A program made the translations under genes and the position numbers. The notes beneath the pieces are model-generated. The model was not told the DNA's origin and did no database searches. It saw nothing but the letters and a program-made list of their open reading frames with translations. Shown one piece after another: positions 9,059 to 19,600 of a stretch of 64,000 nucleotides of DNA. Source of the stretch: Bacteroidales bacterium (GTDB taxonomy: Bacteria; Bacteroidota; Bacteroidia; Bacteroidales; WCHB1-69). The first letter of the stretch is position 1. Each line of letters starts with the position of its first letter. The stretch lies in contig JAFZIP010000002.1 of assembly GCA_017554325.1 (NCBI GenBank), forward strand, positions 40,832 through 104,831, read 5' to 3'.

Positions 9059-9420
9059 TGTTCGCTGTGTTTTTCAAAATAATCCTTCAACTGTCGTAAC
9101 GCCTCTTTGGAAGCCTCCAGACTGAACTTGAAAGTGTGATTGTCAGACAGGATGATTTGTTTTTTTGTCGGGTTGATCAAATGCACGAAGCGCAGGTTCA
9201 CGATCAGGCTCTTGCCAATGCGCACGCATTCGTTCTCGTTGGATTTGAACTGCCGGTGAATGAGCTCTTCTATTATGCCCAATTGCACAGTCACTGTGCG
9301 TTTTTCACCATCGCGGGTACGAATGTCCGAATAGTTCCCCTCGGAAGCTACATAGACCAAGCTGTCCGCTGCAATGCGGACCAGCTCGTTGGCATTGGAA
9401 AGGGTCAGAAAGTCGGACAT
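9055..9420 (-). CDS. Stand-alone LytTR DNA-binding regulator
   Basis: A 121-residue protein that is almost only a LytTR domain: VYVASEGNYSDIRT, then CVRIGKSLIVNLRFV and the terminal strand. There is no receiver domain, so the input signal is not phosphorylation of this protein. I chose the ATG at 9420 because a -7 element at 9442-9449 overlaps the alternative TTG at 9444. It overlaps the downstream membrane glycosidase-like gene by 4 bases, a layout like LytTR/membrane-partner pairs in which the membrane protein restrains the regulator; that link is inference. Confidence 0.85.
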   Translation of the reverse strand: MSDFLTLSNANELVRIAADSLVYVASEGNYSDIRTRDGEKRTVTVQLGIIEELIHRQFKSNENECVRIGKSLIVNLRFVHLINPTKKQIILSDNHTFKFSLEASKEALRQLKDYFEKHSEQ

Positions 9421-9441
9421 GCGCTTCGGTATTTCAGGCGA

Positions 9442-9449
9442 CAAAAATA
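9442..9449 (-). promoter_or_regulatory. -7 element for the LytTR operon
   Basis: TATTTTTG on the minus strand, 21 bases before the ATG at 9420. Confidence 0.55.
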
Positions 9450-9459
9450 GGAAAAAATG

Positions 9460-10494
9460 TTATTTCGAGACCTTCGAGAGCACATTCCCCTTCTGGTCAA
9501 TGATCACCATGGATGTCCAGTCTTGCAGTTGCGCCTTGAACAAGGTGGGCGTTATGCCGGATATGTCGGTGTAGATGGGAGGAGTGATGATATTTCCCTC
9601 GCTGTCAACAAGACCTGAGTAGCCCCCGACACGGTATTCGTAATAATCATTTATTTTGGCCTCTCCGACTTTTTGCTCCCCTGTCTGCAAATCCGTGTAA
9701 TTCACCTCATAATAAAGATTGTTGATATAGTCGATAATCCCGTCTTGCAGGACATTTCCCTTGAAATCAATCTGCTTTTTGAATTCCCCGTCCTTGTACA
9801 CGATGGCATAATCTTTGGCCAATTCAATGTTGTCATAAAGCGGTTTGATGACCCAACGGCCTTTATGGTCAATGACCCCGATCTTGTTGGAGGAATCGGC
9901 CACAACGCAGTGCCCGTTATGGAAAACGAATTCAAAAAGAGGGTTGCCACGGTAGGAATACTTGAATTTGATGGCAACATCGCCTTTGGCATTCACAAAA
10001 CCGATATAACCATTCTTTTCCACAGCGGCCAAACCTTCTGAGAATACCCAGGCCTTGGTGTAGGTTGTGGGCTGCACAATGACTTCGTTGGTGACAATGT
10101 TGCAAAATCCCCTTTTCCCGTTCTTGGCAAACAGCACAATGGGATCTTCGTCGTTGTTGCTGGAGTAGTGGCACCAGTCGATGTCCTTGACAATGACTTC
10201 CTTGGTGACTGGATTGATGATGTTGCTTTTGCCGTTGTTGTATGATACAGGGCCGTCCATTGGTTCATCCCCGTACTCGTAGCCATACTCGGACTTTTGA
10301 TGACATGCTCGGATGATCAGCGTTGCCGACACACCTGCAACTGCAGCGATTATCAAAATGATGACCAATCGTTTGATACGGCGTTTCTTTTTCGGTTGAG
10401 CTTCTGTGTCCTTGACCGCCGACTCCTCTGTTTTTGGGTTTTGTTGAGTCAGTTCTTGCGCATTTGCCGCGGTGAATTTTTCTTCTTTTTCCAT
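9460..10494 (-). CDS. WG-repeat membrane protein
   Basis: The 344-residue protein has a charged cytoplasmic start, a Lys/Arg-rich stop-transfer signal (PKKKRRIKR) and one membrane helix (about residues 40-60). An outer region of WG-type repeats follows (NGYIGFVNAKGDVAIKF, KIGVIDHKGRWVIKPLYDNI, YSGLVDSEGNIITPPIYTDI), and these short beta repeats usually form a propeller-like surface. The ATG at 10494 is supported by a TATTTTTG element at 10537-10544; an in-frame extension to 10692 would lie upstream of that promoter. Partner unknown. It is transcribed towards the LytTR gene but has its own promoter. Confidence 0.85.
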   Translation of the reverse strand: MEKEEKFTAANAQELTQQNPKTEESAVKDTEAQPKKKRRIKRLVIILIIAAVAGVSATLIIRACHQKSEYGYEYGDEPMDGPVSYNNGKSNIINPVTKEVIVKDIDWCHYSSNNDEDPIVLFAKNGKRGFCNIVTNEVIVQPTTYTKAWVFSEGLAAVEKNGYIGFVNAKGDVAIKFKYSYRGNPLFEFVFHNGHCVVADSSNKIGVIDHKGRWVIKPLYDNIELAKDYAIVYKDGEFKKQIDFKGNVLQDGIIDYINNLYYEVNYTDLQTGEQKVGEAKINDYYEYRVGGYSGLVDSEGNIITPPIYTDISGITPTLFKAQLQDWTSMVIIDQKGNVLSKVSK

Positions 10495-10536
10495 GATGAG
10501 ATGATTTTTTATGTTTGTGAAATGAAATATCGGCGG

Positions 10537-10544
10537 CAAAAATA
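10537..10544 (-). promoter_or_regulatory. -7 element for the WG-repeat gene
   Basis: TATTTTTG followed by CCGCCG on the minus strand, 43 bases before the ATG at 10494. Confidence 0.55.
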
Positions 10545-10711
10545 GCACTTCAAAACACCTGAAAATACCGCAAAACCGGCCATTGTATGAAATGGCGGTT
10601 GTGGTGTATGAAATGTTGCGGATAGCTCGATGCCGTCTCAAAATATGCCCGAAAGAACTCGCAGGCCAATATGAAAGTGTTGTTTTTGTCATGCATTAAG
10701 GAGAGAATGTG

Positions 10712-10719
10712 TATCTTTG
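10712..10719 (+). promoter_or_regulatory. -7 element for rsmI
   Basis: TATCTTTG, 20 bases before the ATG at 10739. A TTTG at 10685-10688 could be the -33 element, at slightly long spacing. Confidence 0.55.
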
Positions 10720-10738
10720 CACTCTAAATGCGATCACA

Positions 10739-11410
10739 ATGAAACTCTTTATCGTTCCTACTCCCATCGGCAATCTGGAGGATATCACCCTTCGGGCGCT
10801 CAATGTGTTGCGCTCCGTGGACCTGATCCTCTGCGAGGATACCCGCACAACTGCCAAACTGCTGAAACACTATGAGATAGAAAAACGCTGCATGGCGTAC
10901 CACATTTTCAATGAGCATGGCCAGATGGCGCGGTTTATTGCCGAAATCAAAACCCATGAGCAGGTGGCCCTTGTGAGCGACGCCGGCACCCCCGGCATCT
11001 CCGATCCCGGATTCCTCCTCGTGCGCGAGTGCGTGGCCAACGACATCGAGGTGGAGTGCCTGCCCGGCGCCACCGCCTTCGTGCCGGCGCTCGTGCAGTC
11101 GGGACTCCCGTGCAGCAGCTTCTATTTCTATGGCTTCCTTCCGCACAAGAAGGGCAAGGAAACCCTCCTCAAACGAGTGGCCGGAATGGAAGAGACTGTC
11201 GTCTTCTATGAATCACCCCACCGCTTGCTCAAATCTCTGCAGAAGATGATGGAGATAATGGGCCCGGACAGAAAAGTTTCTGTTTCCAAGGAAATCTCCA
11301 AAATCTACGCGCATACCTTCCGCGGCACACTTTCCGAAGCTGTCGCATACTTCTCCCAATCCGAAGTGAAAGGGGAGTTCGTGATTATAATTGAGGGAAT
11401 TGAGAATTGA
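10739..11410 (+). CDS. rsmI: 16S rRNA 2'-O-ribose C1402 methyltransferase RsmI
   Basis: The 223-residue protein matches RsmI of the tetrapyrrole-methylase fold: PTPIGNLEDITLRAL at the start, LCEDTRTT, then SDAGTPGISDPGF, which binds S-adenosylmethionine. It methylates the ribose of C1402 in 16S rRNA and so tunes decoding accuracy. It is shorter than E. coli RsmI, as is common in Bacteroidota. The ATG at 10739 follows a good -7 promoter; an in-frame TTG-type start at 10709 would precede it. Confidence 0.93.
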   Translation: MKLFIVPTPIGNLEDITLRALNVLRSVDLILCEDTRTTAKLLKHYEIEKRCMAYHIFNEHGQMARFIAEIKTHEQVALVSDAGTPGISDPGFLLVRECVANDIEVECLPGATAFVPALVQSGLPCSSFYFYGFLPHKKGKETLLKRVAGMEETVVFYESPHRLLKSLQKMMEIMGPDRKVSVSKEISKIYAHTFRGTLSEAVAYFSQSEVKGEFVIIIEGIEN

Positions 11411-11535
11411 GAATTCAAGGTTCAAAGTTCAAAAACTTAATCTCCTATTCACCACCTTATCTCCTAATCTCCTAATCTCCTAATCTTCTCCTTTAATCTC
11501 TTTCACCTCTTTTCCCCATGCACCTCATTCACCAA
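11395..11535. repeat. Simple-sequence tract upstream of eno
   Basis: GAATTGAGAATTGAGAATTC, then repeated CTCCTAATCT units, then a CTTT/CACC pyrimidine tract (from 11437). Similar tracts occur in other gene gaps of this window. It ends just before the eno -7 element. Confidence 0.6.
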
Positions 11536-11543
11536 AAAAATAT

Positions 11544-11551
11544 TATCTTTG
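11544..11551 (+). promoter_or_regulatory. -7 element for eno
   Basis: TATCTTTG followed by CACG, 22 bases before the ATG at 11574. Confidence 0.6.
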
Positions 11552-11561
11552 CACGTTTTAA

Positions 11562-12863
<1,302 letters not shown>

Positions 12864-12952
12864 TATTAATGAACGATTAGCGTTTATCGATTATTGAAAC
12901 GATATATTTCCCTAATCTATAATCGCAAATCTATAATCTATAATCGTATATC

Positions 12953-13633
12953 ATGGAACCTGTTAAAATTCTTTTCGCAGAAGACGATGTCAATCTGGGC
13001 AAGGTGCTCACCACGTACTTGACGGGCAAGGGCTACCAGATTCAACATGCCACCAATGGAGAAATCGCATACGAGATGTTCTGTAAAGGCGATTTCGATA
13101 TCTGCATCATTGACGTGATGATGCCGTTGATGGATGGTTTTACACTGGCTCAGGAAATCCGGAAGTTGGATAAGAAGATTCCAATCATATTCCTGACGGC
13201 CAAGAATTTGCAGGAGGATATGATAAAAGGTCTTTCCATCGGTGGTGACGACTATATCACAAAACCCTTCTCTATCGATGTGCTGGTGGCCCGCATACAG
13301 GCATTGTTGCGCCGTACCACCAGCCAGGAACCGGAGGAGGAAATCATCCAACTGGGCAGTATTCAGTTCGATAAGAAACGTCAGCTGCTGGTTATCAACG
13401 GTGAAGAACGGAAAATCACGACCCGTGAGGCTGAACTGTTGCAAATGCTGCTGGATAAGAAAAACGATGTACTGGAGCGCGGCTATGCCCTTAAGAAGAT
13501 TTGGGGTGACGACAGTTACTACAACGCCCGGAACATGGACGTGTATATCACGAAGTTACGCAAATACTTCAAGAGTGAACCGAGCATCCAGATTATCAAC
13601 GTTCACGGAATCGGCTTCAAATTCGTGATGTAG
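12953..13633 (+). CDS. rprY: OmpR-family response regulator, RprY-like
   Basis: A 226-residue regulator. An N-terminal receiver domain has acidic residues (AEDDVNLG), the phospho-acceptor aspartate in IIDVMMPLMDG, a Thr/Lys pair (FLTAKN, ITKPF) and a linker. A C-terminal winged helix follows (TTREAELLQMLLDKK, MDVYITKLRKYF). The partner is almost certainly the histidine kinase on the opposite strand, whose gene ends 2 bases away. RprY of Bacteroides is the closest named family member I recognise, so the symbol is by resemblance. Confidence 0.88.
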   Translation: MEPVKILFAEDDVNLGKVLTTYLTGKGYQIQHATNGEIAYEMFCKGDFDICIIDVMMPLMDGFTLAQEIRKLDKKIPIIFLTAKNLQEDMIKGLSIGGDDYITKPFSIDVLVARIQALLRRTTSQEPEEEIIQLGSIQFDKKRQLLVINGEERKITTREAELLQMLLDKKNDVLERGYALKKIWGDDSYYNARNMDVYITKLRKYFKSEPSIQIINVHGIGFKFVM

Positions 13634-13635
13634 TC

Positions 13636-15180
13636 CTATTTGGCGGTTTTCAAAGGCAGATAGACCACAAACGTACTGCCTTTGCCCTCTTCACTTTGAA
13701 CTTCAATATGGCCGTGGTGCAGGGATACGATTTTCTTGACGTACCCTAATCCAAGGCCATATCCTTTTACGTTGTGTACATTGCCCTTGGGCACGCGGTA
13801 GAAGTTGTCGAAGATGCTGCCCAACGCTTTCTTGGGAATGCCGATGCCTTTATCGGTGACGGAGAGCATGAATTCCTTTTTCCCGGATTGGGTGTTAATC
13901 AAAATTTCCGGCTTGTCGGAAGAGTATTTGATGCCGTTCTCCACCAGGTTGATGATGACATTCTCCAGATGGTGACGGTCGCCGAATATCTTGCAGGTGT
14001 CTGCGTTGAGCGCTAAATTCAGTGTCCCGTTCACGGAACTGATTTGCAGTGCAACACTGTCGGTGACCTTGCGGATGAGCTCGTGCATGTCCAGAAGTTC
14101 CACATTCATCTTCACCTGCCCTTTTTTCAACTGTGCTATTTGCAGAATGTTGTTGACCATGTCTTTCAGTCGGTTGTTCTCATCGCGGATAATGGTGATG
14201 TATGCTTCACGCATGGCAGCGTCACTGTGCAGCGTCGGGTCTGACAGGGCTTCACAGGCCAGCGAGATGGTGGAAATCGGGGTCTTGAACTCATGCGTCA
14301 TGTTGTTGACAAACTCGTTGGTGACTTCCGACAATTTTTTCTGGCGGTAAAGAGAATAGAGCGCGACGAAAGAAATGGTGAAGCAAACGATTAACAAACA
14401 GATGATTAACGTGACAATAGTGCTCATTCGCTGGAGGAAGATTCCGCGCTCGGAAGGGAAGTACAGGATGATGTAGTTGGGAGATGTGACTTTCTCGTTG
14501 TACTTCAACCTGAACACATATTCGCTTTGCAACATGGTCTCCTCGTCTGTGAACTGTGGTTGGATGGCGAAGTCGGTGGTAAAGGCGTTGTACAGGGCAA
14601 AGTCGAAGCGCGCGTCAATGTTTTCCTCTGCCAGACATGCCTTGATGAGGCGTGACAGGTTCTCTACACTGAGCAGCTGCAAGGTGGTGCTGTCCATTTC
14701 CACAAGATTGGCATCCATGTTGGCGACCATGGAGGAGACGTTGCCCTTGGCGTTTTTCGGCGACCATGGGTCGTTGTTCAAGGGGAACATCTTGCGGTAT
14801 GCATCGCTGAAATAGGTGGTGTCGTCTTCTACTACCCGAGAGTTGTTCTCTTTGACAAAGATGACTGTCTGGATGATGCCGATAGGGTCGAAGGAGGCGG
14901 TGTCCAGAAGGAAACGGCGTGCTCGTTGCACGGATACCACCGCCGTGGTGTCGGGCAACTGATTGTTCACGCTGTCAGTTTGGCTCTCGGGCAGCGTGTC
15001 GTTCTTGATGAGCGCGTCAATGCGCTCCACCAATTCATCTCCGGCGGTCAGCACCTCGTTGACAAAGATGCTGCGCTGCACCTTTTCCGCCTCTGTGTAG
15101 AGCTTGAAGATGGCGAGAATCAGCAGGATGGAGGTGATGCCTACGATGAAGAACAGCGATACGATGATTCTTTTTTTCAT
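13636..15180 (-). CDS. rprX: Sensor histidine kinase, RprX-like
   Basis: A 514-residue inner-membrane kinase with two helices (about residues 5-25 and 255-280) bracketing a ~225-residue periplasmic sensor. The kinase core has the phospho-accepting histidine (NMTHEFKTPIST), N box (NLVENGIKYS), G1 (DKGIGIP) and G2 (GYGLGLGYVK). It faces the RprY-like regulator, ending 2 bases from it. Its ATG overlaps the malic enzyme stop codon by 4 bases, so it is translated from the metabolic operon's transcript and not with its regulator. That arrangement is unusual. Confidence 0.9.
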   Translation of the reverse strand: MKKRIIVSLFFIVGITSILLILAIFKLYTEAEKVQRSIFVNEVLTAGDELVERIDALIKNDTLPESQTDSVNNQLPDTTAVVSVQRARRFLLDTASFDPIGIIQTVIFVKENNSRVVEDDTTYFSDAYRKMFPLNNDPWSPKNAKGNVSSMVANMDANLVEMDSTTLQLLSVENLSRLIKACLAEENIDARFDFALYNAFTTDFAIQPQFTDEETMLQSEYVFRLKYNEKVTSPNYIILYFPSERGIFLQRMSTIVTLIICLLIVCFTISFVALYSLYRQKKLSEVTNEFVNNMTHEFKTPISTISLACEALSDPTLHSDAAMREAYITIIRDENNRLKDMVNNILQIAQLKKGQVKMNVELLDMHELIRKVTDSVALQISSVNGTLNLALNADTCKIFGDRHHLENVIINLVENGIKYSSDKPEILINTQSGKKEFMLSVTDKGIGIPKKALGSIFDNFYRVPKGNVHNVKGYGLGLGYVKKIVSLHHGHIEVQSEEGKGSTFVVYLPLKTAK

Positions 15181-16625
15181 AATTCACTGCATACCTGACG
15201 TACGATGTTTCGGATTTCCTCTTCCGGAAACTCAGGGATAACGCCGTTGGATTCGAATTGTTGCACGATGGCGTGGGTTTCGTCAATGTCATGTTTGGCG
15301 ATGTCATAGACCTCCTGCCAGGTGCGCTGTTTGCGCGCCACGCCGTCAGCCATGGCCTGCATGGCCACATCGGCGGCCACGGTGGGGAAGAGGTCGCTGT
15401 CCATCATGGTGGGCATGATGTGCTCGGCAGTGATGCCCTGGTTTTCCGCATACTTGGCGATGGAGTGCGCCGCACATATTGCCATGCTGTCGGTGATCTT
15501 GCTGGCGGACACCAGTAGCGTGCCTTTCAAAATGGCCGGGAAGCAGACGGAGTTGTTGACTTGGTTGGGGAAGTCGCCACGCCCGGTGGCCACGATGTAC
15601 GCACCTGCCTCCTTGGCCTTGTAGGGATAGATTTCCGGCACGGGGTTGGCGCAGACGAAGACGATAGCCTTGTCTGCCATCAGCTGGATCCACTCCGGCT
15701 TGATGGTGTCTGGCCCCGGCTTGGAGAGCGCAATGAGCACGTCGGCATCCTTGAAGGCCTCTTCGTGGGTTTCGATGCAGTTAGGATTGGTGGTTTCGCA
15801 CAATTCCCACTTGCGGTAGAAGCGTTTGTCATCGCGGTACTGTGTGCGGTTTTTGTGCAGCGTGCCTTTGGTGTCGAAGATGATGAAGTTCTCCGGCTTC
15901 ACGCCGTCGGTGATCATCAGTCTGGCGATGGTGGTGTTGGCAGCGCCGGCACCGTAGAGCACCACTTTGATGTCTTCCATTTTCTTGCCCACGATTTTAA
16001 GCGCGTTGATGAGTCCGGCCAGTGTCACGCAGGCGGTGCCTTGCGCGTCATCGTGCCACACGGGGATGACACATTCCTCGCGCAGCGTGTCCAGCACGCG
16101 GTAGCAGTTGGGCTGAGAGATGTCCTCCAGATTGATGGCGCCGAAGCTGTGCTGTACCATCTTCACGAAATCAATCAGCTTGTCGGCTTGGTGCTCGCCG
16201 TTTTCGTCGCGGCTATCGATACAGAGGGGCACGGAATCCACGCCGCCCAAGTACTTCATCAGCATGGCTTTGCCTTCCATCACACCCAGTCCGCCGGGAG
16301 GGGTGCAGTCGCCGTCGCCCAACACGCGCGTGCTGTCACTCACCACCGCCACCAGATTGGAGCGGTTGCTGAGATAGAACGACTGGTCGTTGTCGTCGCG
16401 GATGGTGGTGGACACGGCGGATACGCCAGGTGTGTACCACACGTTGAACCAGTTGAACCCATAGATGGGCGCTTTGGGTAAGGTTTGCATTTTGCCGCTG
16501 TAGAATTTATGCGCGGCTATGGACATTTTCTTGTAGAAAAGGGTTTTGGCTTTGGCTTTTTGTTCTTCCGTGAAATCGGCGGGGAACAGATCTTCGATGT
16601 TGTCGAGTGTGGGATGGGTATTCAT
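15177..16625 (-). CDS. NAD(P)-dependent malic enzyme
   Basis: The 482-residue enzyme should convert malate to pyruvate, CO2 and NAD(P)H. Seen: YTPGVSAVS, GDGDCTPPGGLGVMEGK, the metal-binding stretch (HDDAQGTACVTLAGL), a Rossmann motif (VVLYGAGAANTTIA) and an Asn-containing FVCANPVPEIYP. It lacks the phosphotransacetylase-like domain found in the ~750-residue MaeB type. I chose the ATG at 16625 because an upstream start at 16685 would overlap the previous gene. It ends inside the start of the sensor kinase gene, and fumarase is encoded in the same run. NAD versus NADP preference cannot be read reliably. Confidence 0.93.
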   Translation of the reverse strand: MNTHPTLDNIEDLFPADFTEEQKAKAKTLFYKKMSIAAHKFYSGKMQTLPKAPIYGFNWFNVWYTPGVSAVSTTIRDDNDQSFYLSNRSNLVAVVSDSTRVLGDGDCTPPGGLGVMEGKAMLMKYLGGVDSVPLCIDSRDENGEHQADKLIDFVKMVQHSFGAINLEDISQPNCYRVLDTLREECVIPVWHDDAQGTACVTLAGLINALKIVGKKMEDIKVVLYGAGAANTTIARLMITDGVKPENFIIFDTKGTLHKNRTQYRDDKRFYRKWELCETTNPNCIETHEEAFKDADVLIALSKPGPDTIKPEWIQLMADKAIVFVCANPVPEIYPYKAKEAGAYIVATGRGDFPNQVNNSVCFPAILKGTLLVSASKITDSMAICAAHSIAKYAENQGITAEHIMPTMMDSDLFPTVAADVAMQAMADGVARKQRTWQEVYDIAKHDIDETHAIVQQFESNGVIPEFPEEEIRNIVRQVCSEL

Positions 16626-16653
16626 CGTGAGTGTTTTTTTATGAAAAAATGAT

Positions 16654-19600
16654 TTAATATCGTTCGTCTGCAGTGCAACGGTCATAGTGCATGCTTACTT
16701 TATGGACGAGTTTGCCACTCTTGTCGTACTTCTTGAAGTCGCCGTGGGCAAGTCCGTAATAATAGTTGCCTTCGTAGGCTTTTTGGCCGTTTTCGTAATA
16801 GTATTCCATAGCCCCGTGCAACTCCCCGAGACTGAAATTGCGTATCGCGGAGGTTTTGCCATTGGGGAAGAAGAAGGATTCCTGTCCGTCTTTGTGGCCT
16901 TCCGCATATTGGTCGATGAATGCGGCTTGACCATTAGCATAATAGATGATGAAACTTCCGTGAAGGATGCCGTTTTCAAAATCTACCACCATGCCGGTCT
17001 TGCCATTAGGATAGCAGGCGTTGATCTGGATATGCTCTTTGGGGAGCACCTTAACTTCGGAAAGGTTGCCGTCATTCTGTCTGAATCTGTATTGGTAGGG
17101 ACTGCCGTGATCATAGATGATTTCCATTAGCAGCGTCTTTCCATCAGGGGCAAAATACGATACAGGACCATGTGCTTCGCTGTTGATGTGGTTGCCTTCA
17201 CACATTTTCTTTCCATCCGGATAGAAATAGAGGTAAGGACCTTGGGCCTGTTCATCTCCGCTGTAAAAAACGGAAGAAATAGGCTGTCCAAGCGGGTTGA
17301 AACAGATATAATCTCCGTCAATGACATCAAGAGAGGCCGAACAGGAGTCCTTCAATTCGCCGGTGGGGAAAAATGTTTTATGAACGCCAACTGCCATACC
17401 GGACATTTGTTGTTGTGTGTTGATGATTTTGCCGTCAAGGGAATATTCAATGATGGTTCCGTCCGGTTGGCCGCCCTTGATTTCCCGACTGATCCACAGG
17501 TTGCCATTGGGATAGTAATAATCGCTATGTCCGTTGCCGAAAAGTATTGTGTCGCGATGTGCCAGTTGTCCATCCAAGTCAAAGGTGCTGATCAGAATAG
17601 GCAGACCGTTGAAATAGCGAATTTCACGAGTCATCTTCCCGTCGGGTGTGTAATAGGCACAATATATCTGTTTGCCATCTTGGTCAAGCAATTCTTTGCA
17701 GCTAAGAGAGCCATCGTTAAGGTATGTGTATTTGGCCCCCACCATAGTGTCGTTGCGGAATTGGCACTCCTGGGCAACTGTGTGTGCCTTGTCATCAAAA
17801 TATCGCACCAACAATCCGTTTTTGGCATTGTTCTTGAATTCAGTATAGGAGCTTACCCGACCTGAGGGGTAAAACTCTCTGGATGTGCCATTCTTTTCGC
17901 CTTTTTTGTAGTTGTCCTCTATGAATCTCATGCCGTTGGCATAATAGCCAATTCGTTTTCCGTCTAATTTGAAATTGGCGTTTCGAGTGGCCGTTATAAG
18001 GAGGCTTCCAAGTGAGGAATAGATGTCAGTGGTTATGTGGTTGTCTTTCAGAGAATGTGTGGCGCGGACGGTGCCATCGGGCATGTAGGTCTCGGCAGCG
18101 GTGTATTGTCCGTCTATGATATGATAAGTTACATAGGGTTTCCCGTCATAGTCATATTCGATGTAGTCTCCGGCGAATTCACCATCTTTGTATGTTGTCT
18201 TAGTCTCAAGATTTCCATTGGGATAATAATAAATATTCTCGCCGTCTAATTCCTCGTTGTTGTTATAATGGTATGATTCCTTGATGGTTCCGCTTGGATA
18301 TAGTTCTATAAATTGTCCTGTGCGTTTGGAATTGGTGACGAATCCCTGTGTTTTCACTTTCCCATTGGGATAGTAGGTGATGAAAGGATGTTGTGTGGTG
18401 GTGTCGGTTACGTAGGTGCCCTCCAACTGGCCGTTGGGATAATATTGGTTTTGGAGGCCAAATGGTAATCCATCAACATAATTTTCCACAGTGATTAGAT
18501 GTCCCTGCTCGTCGTATGAACGCAGCTCGCCGTCTTGTTCTCCGTTGGAGTTGAACAATCCTTCGGCTTTGAGTATTCCTGATTCGTAGTAGTATTTGAA
18601 GGGGCCTTGAGGATTATTGTTTACGGCATTCATTTCAATGGTTAACACCGTCTCGACACCTAGAGGATGATAAGTGAAAGTGCGGATAAAACCGTTTACC
18701 TTGTCTTCCGACATTAGGACTTCTGTAGTTTTCCGATTGTTGGTATAGCCGATGCCGATGCCGTTAGCTTCGCCATCCTTGTAGGAAGCTATCTCATCAA
18801 GCTGGCCGTTCTGGTCAATAGTGGTCCATTGCCCTTGCTTCAACAATTTTCCTTTCTCATTTTGTGAAACTTTTCCCCACATCTTCAGGAGATAATTATC
18901 GTACACGTAGTATAAGTTGTCTGGGTTGTCTTGGTTCAGACCTTGTTCGATGACTTCGTCAAGATGATCGATGATGATTTGAACGAAGGCGCTCAACTCT
19001 TTTTCCATCTTTTTTGCTTTTTTTGCCACCTTGTCGTTTTGGATATCAGTACCGGAAAGTTGATAGTAGCAAAATGTATTGAAAAGTTGCTTGTCCATAA
19101 CCTGCTTGAAGAAGGGGATGTAGAGCTGGTCCTCCGCAGCATGGGAGTTGGGACGCACCTGGACATTTTGAAAAACTACCTGGTTGCCTCGGGTGATGGG
19201 GTGGTCAATCTTGGACAGACACCGCTCCTTCTTGTGGGAGAATATGGAGTTGTTTAGGGTCTTGACCACATCAGCATAGAATTCATTCAGTTCCACGTAG
19301 TCCTCATGCAGAGTGAGGTTGTTGTTGGCGTTAAAAGAGCCCACTCCCGATTCGTAGATTTCGTTCAAGGTCCTCAGGGCCATAATAGTGTAATTAGAGG
19401 AAGGGTTGATGAGGGTGCAGTAGTTGAGGGCCATGATGCCCGGTACGGTGTATCCGAGACGCAGACATGCCATCCCGTATTGAAAGTGGCTGCCTTGATG
19501 GGTAGGGCTCAAAAACATGGAGGTCTTGAAACATTCTATTGCCTCAGTGTACTTTTCCTGACGCATCAGGGACACACCCTTGTTGAAGTGAAGGTGATAA

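Noticed and set aside
10499..10692. N-terminal extension of the WG-repeat protein
   Set aside because: It would start upstream of the -7 element at 10537-10544 and shows no coding character.
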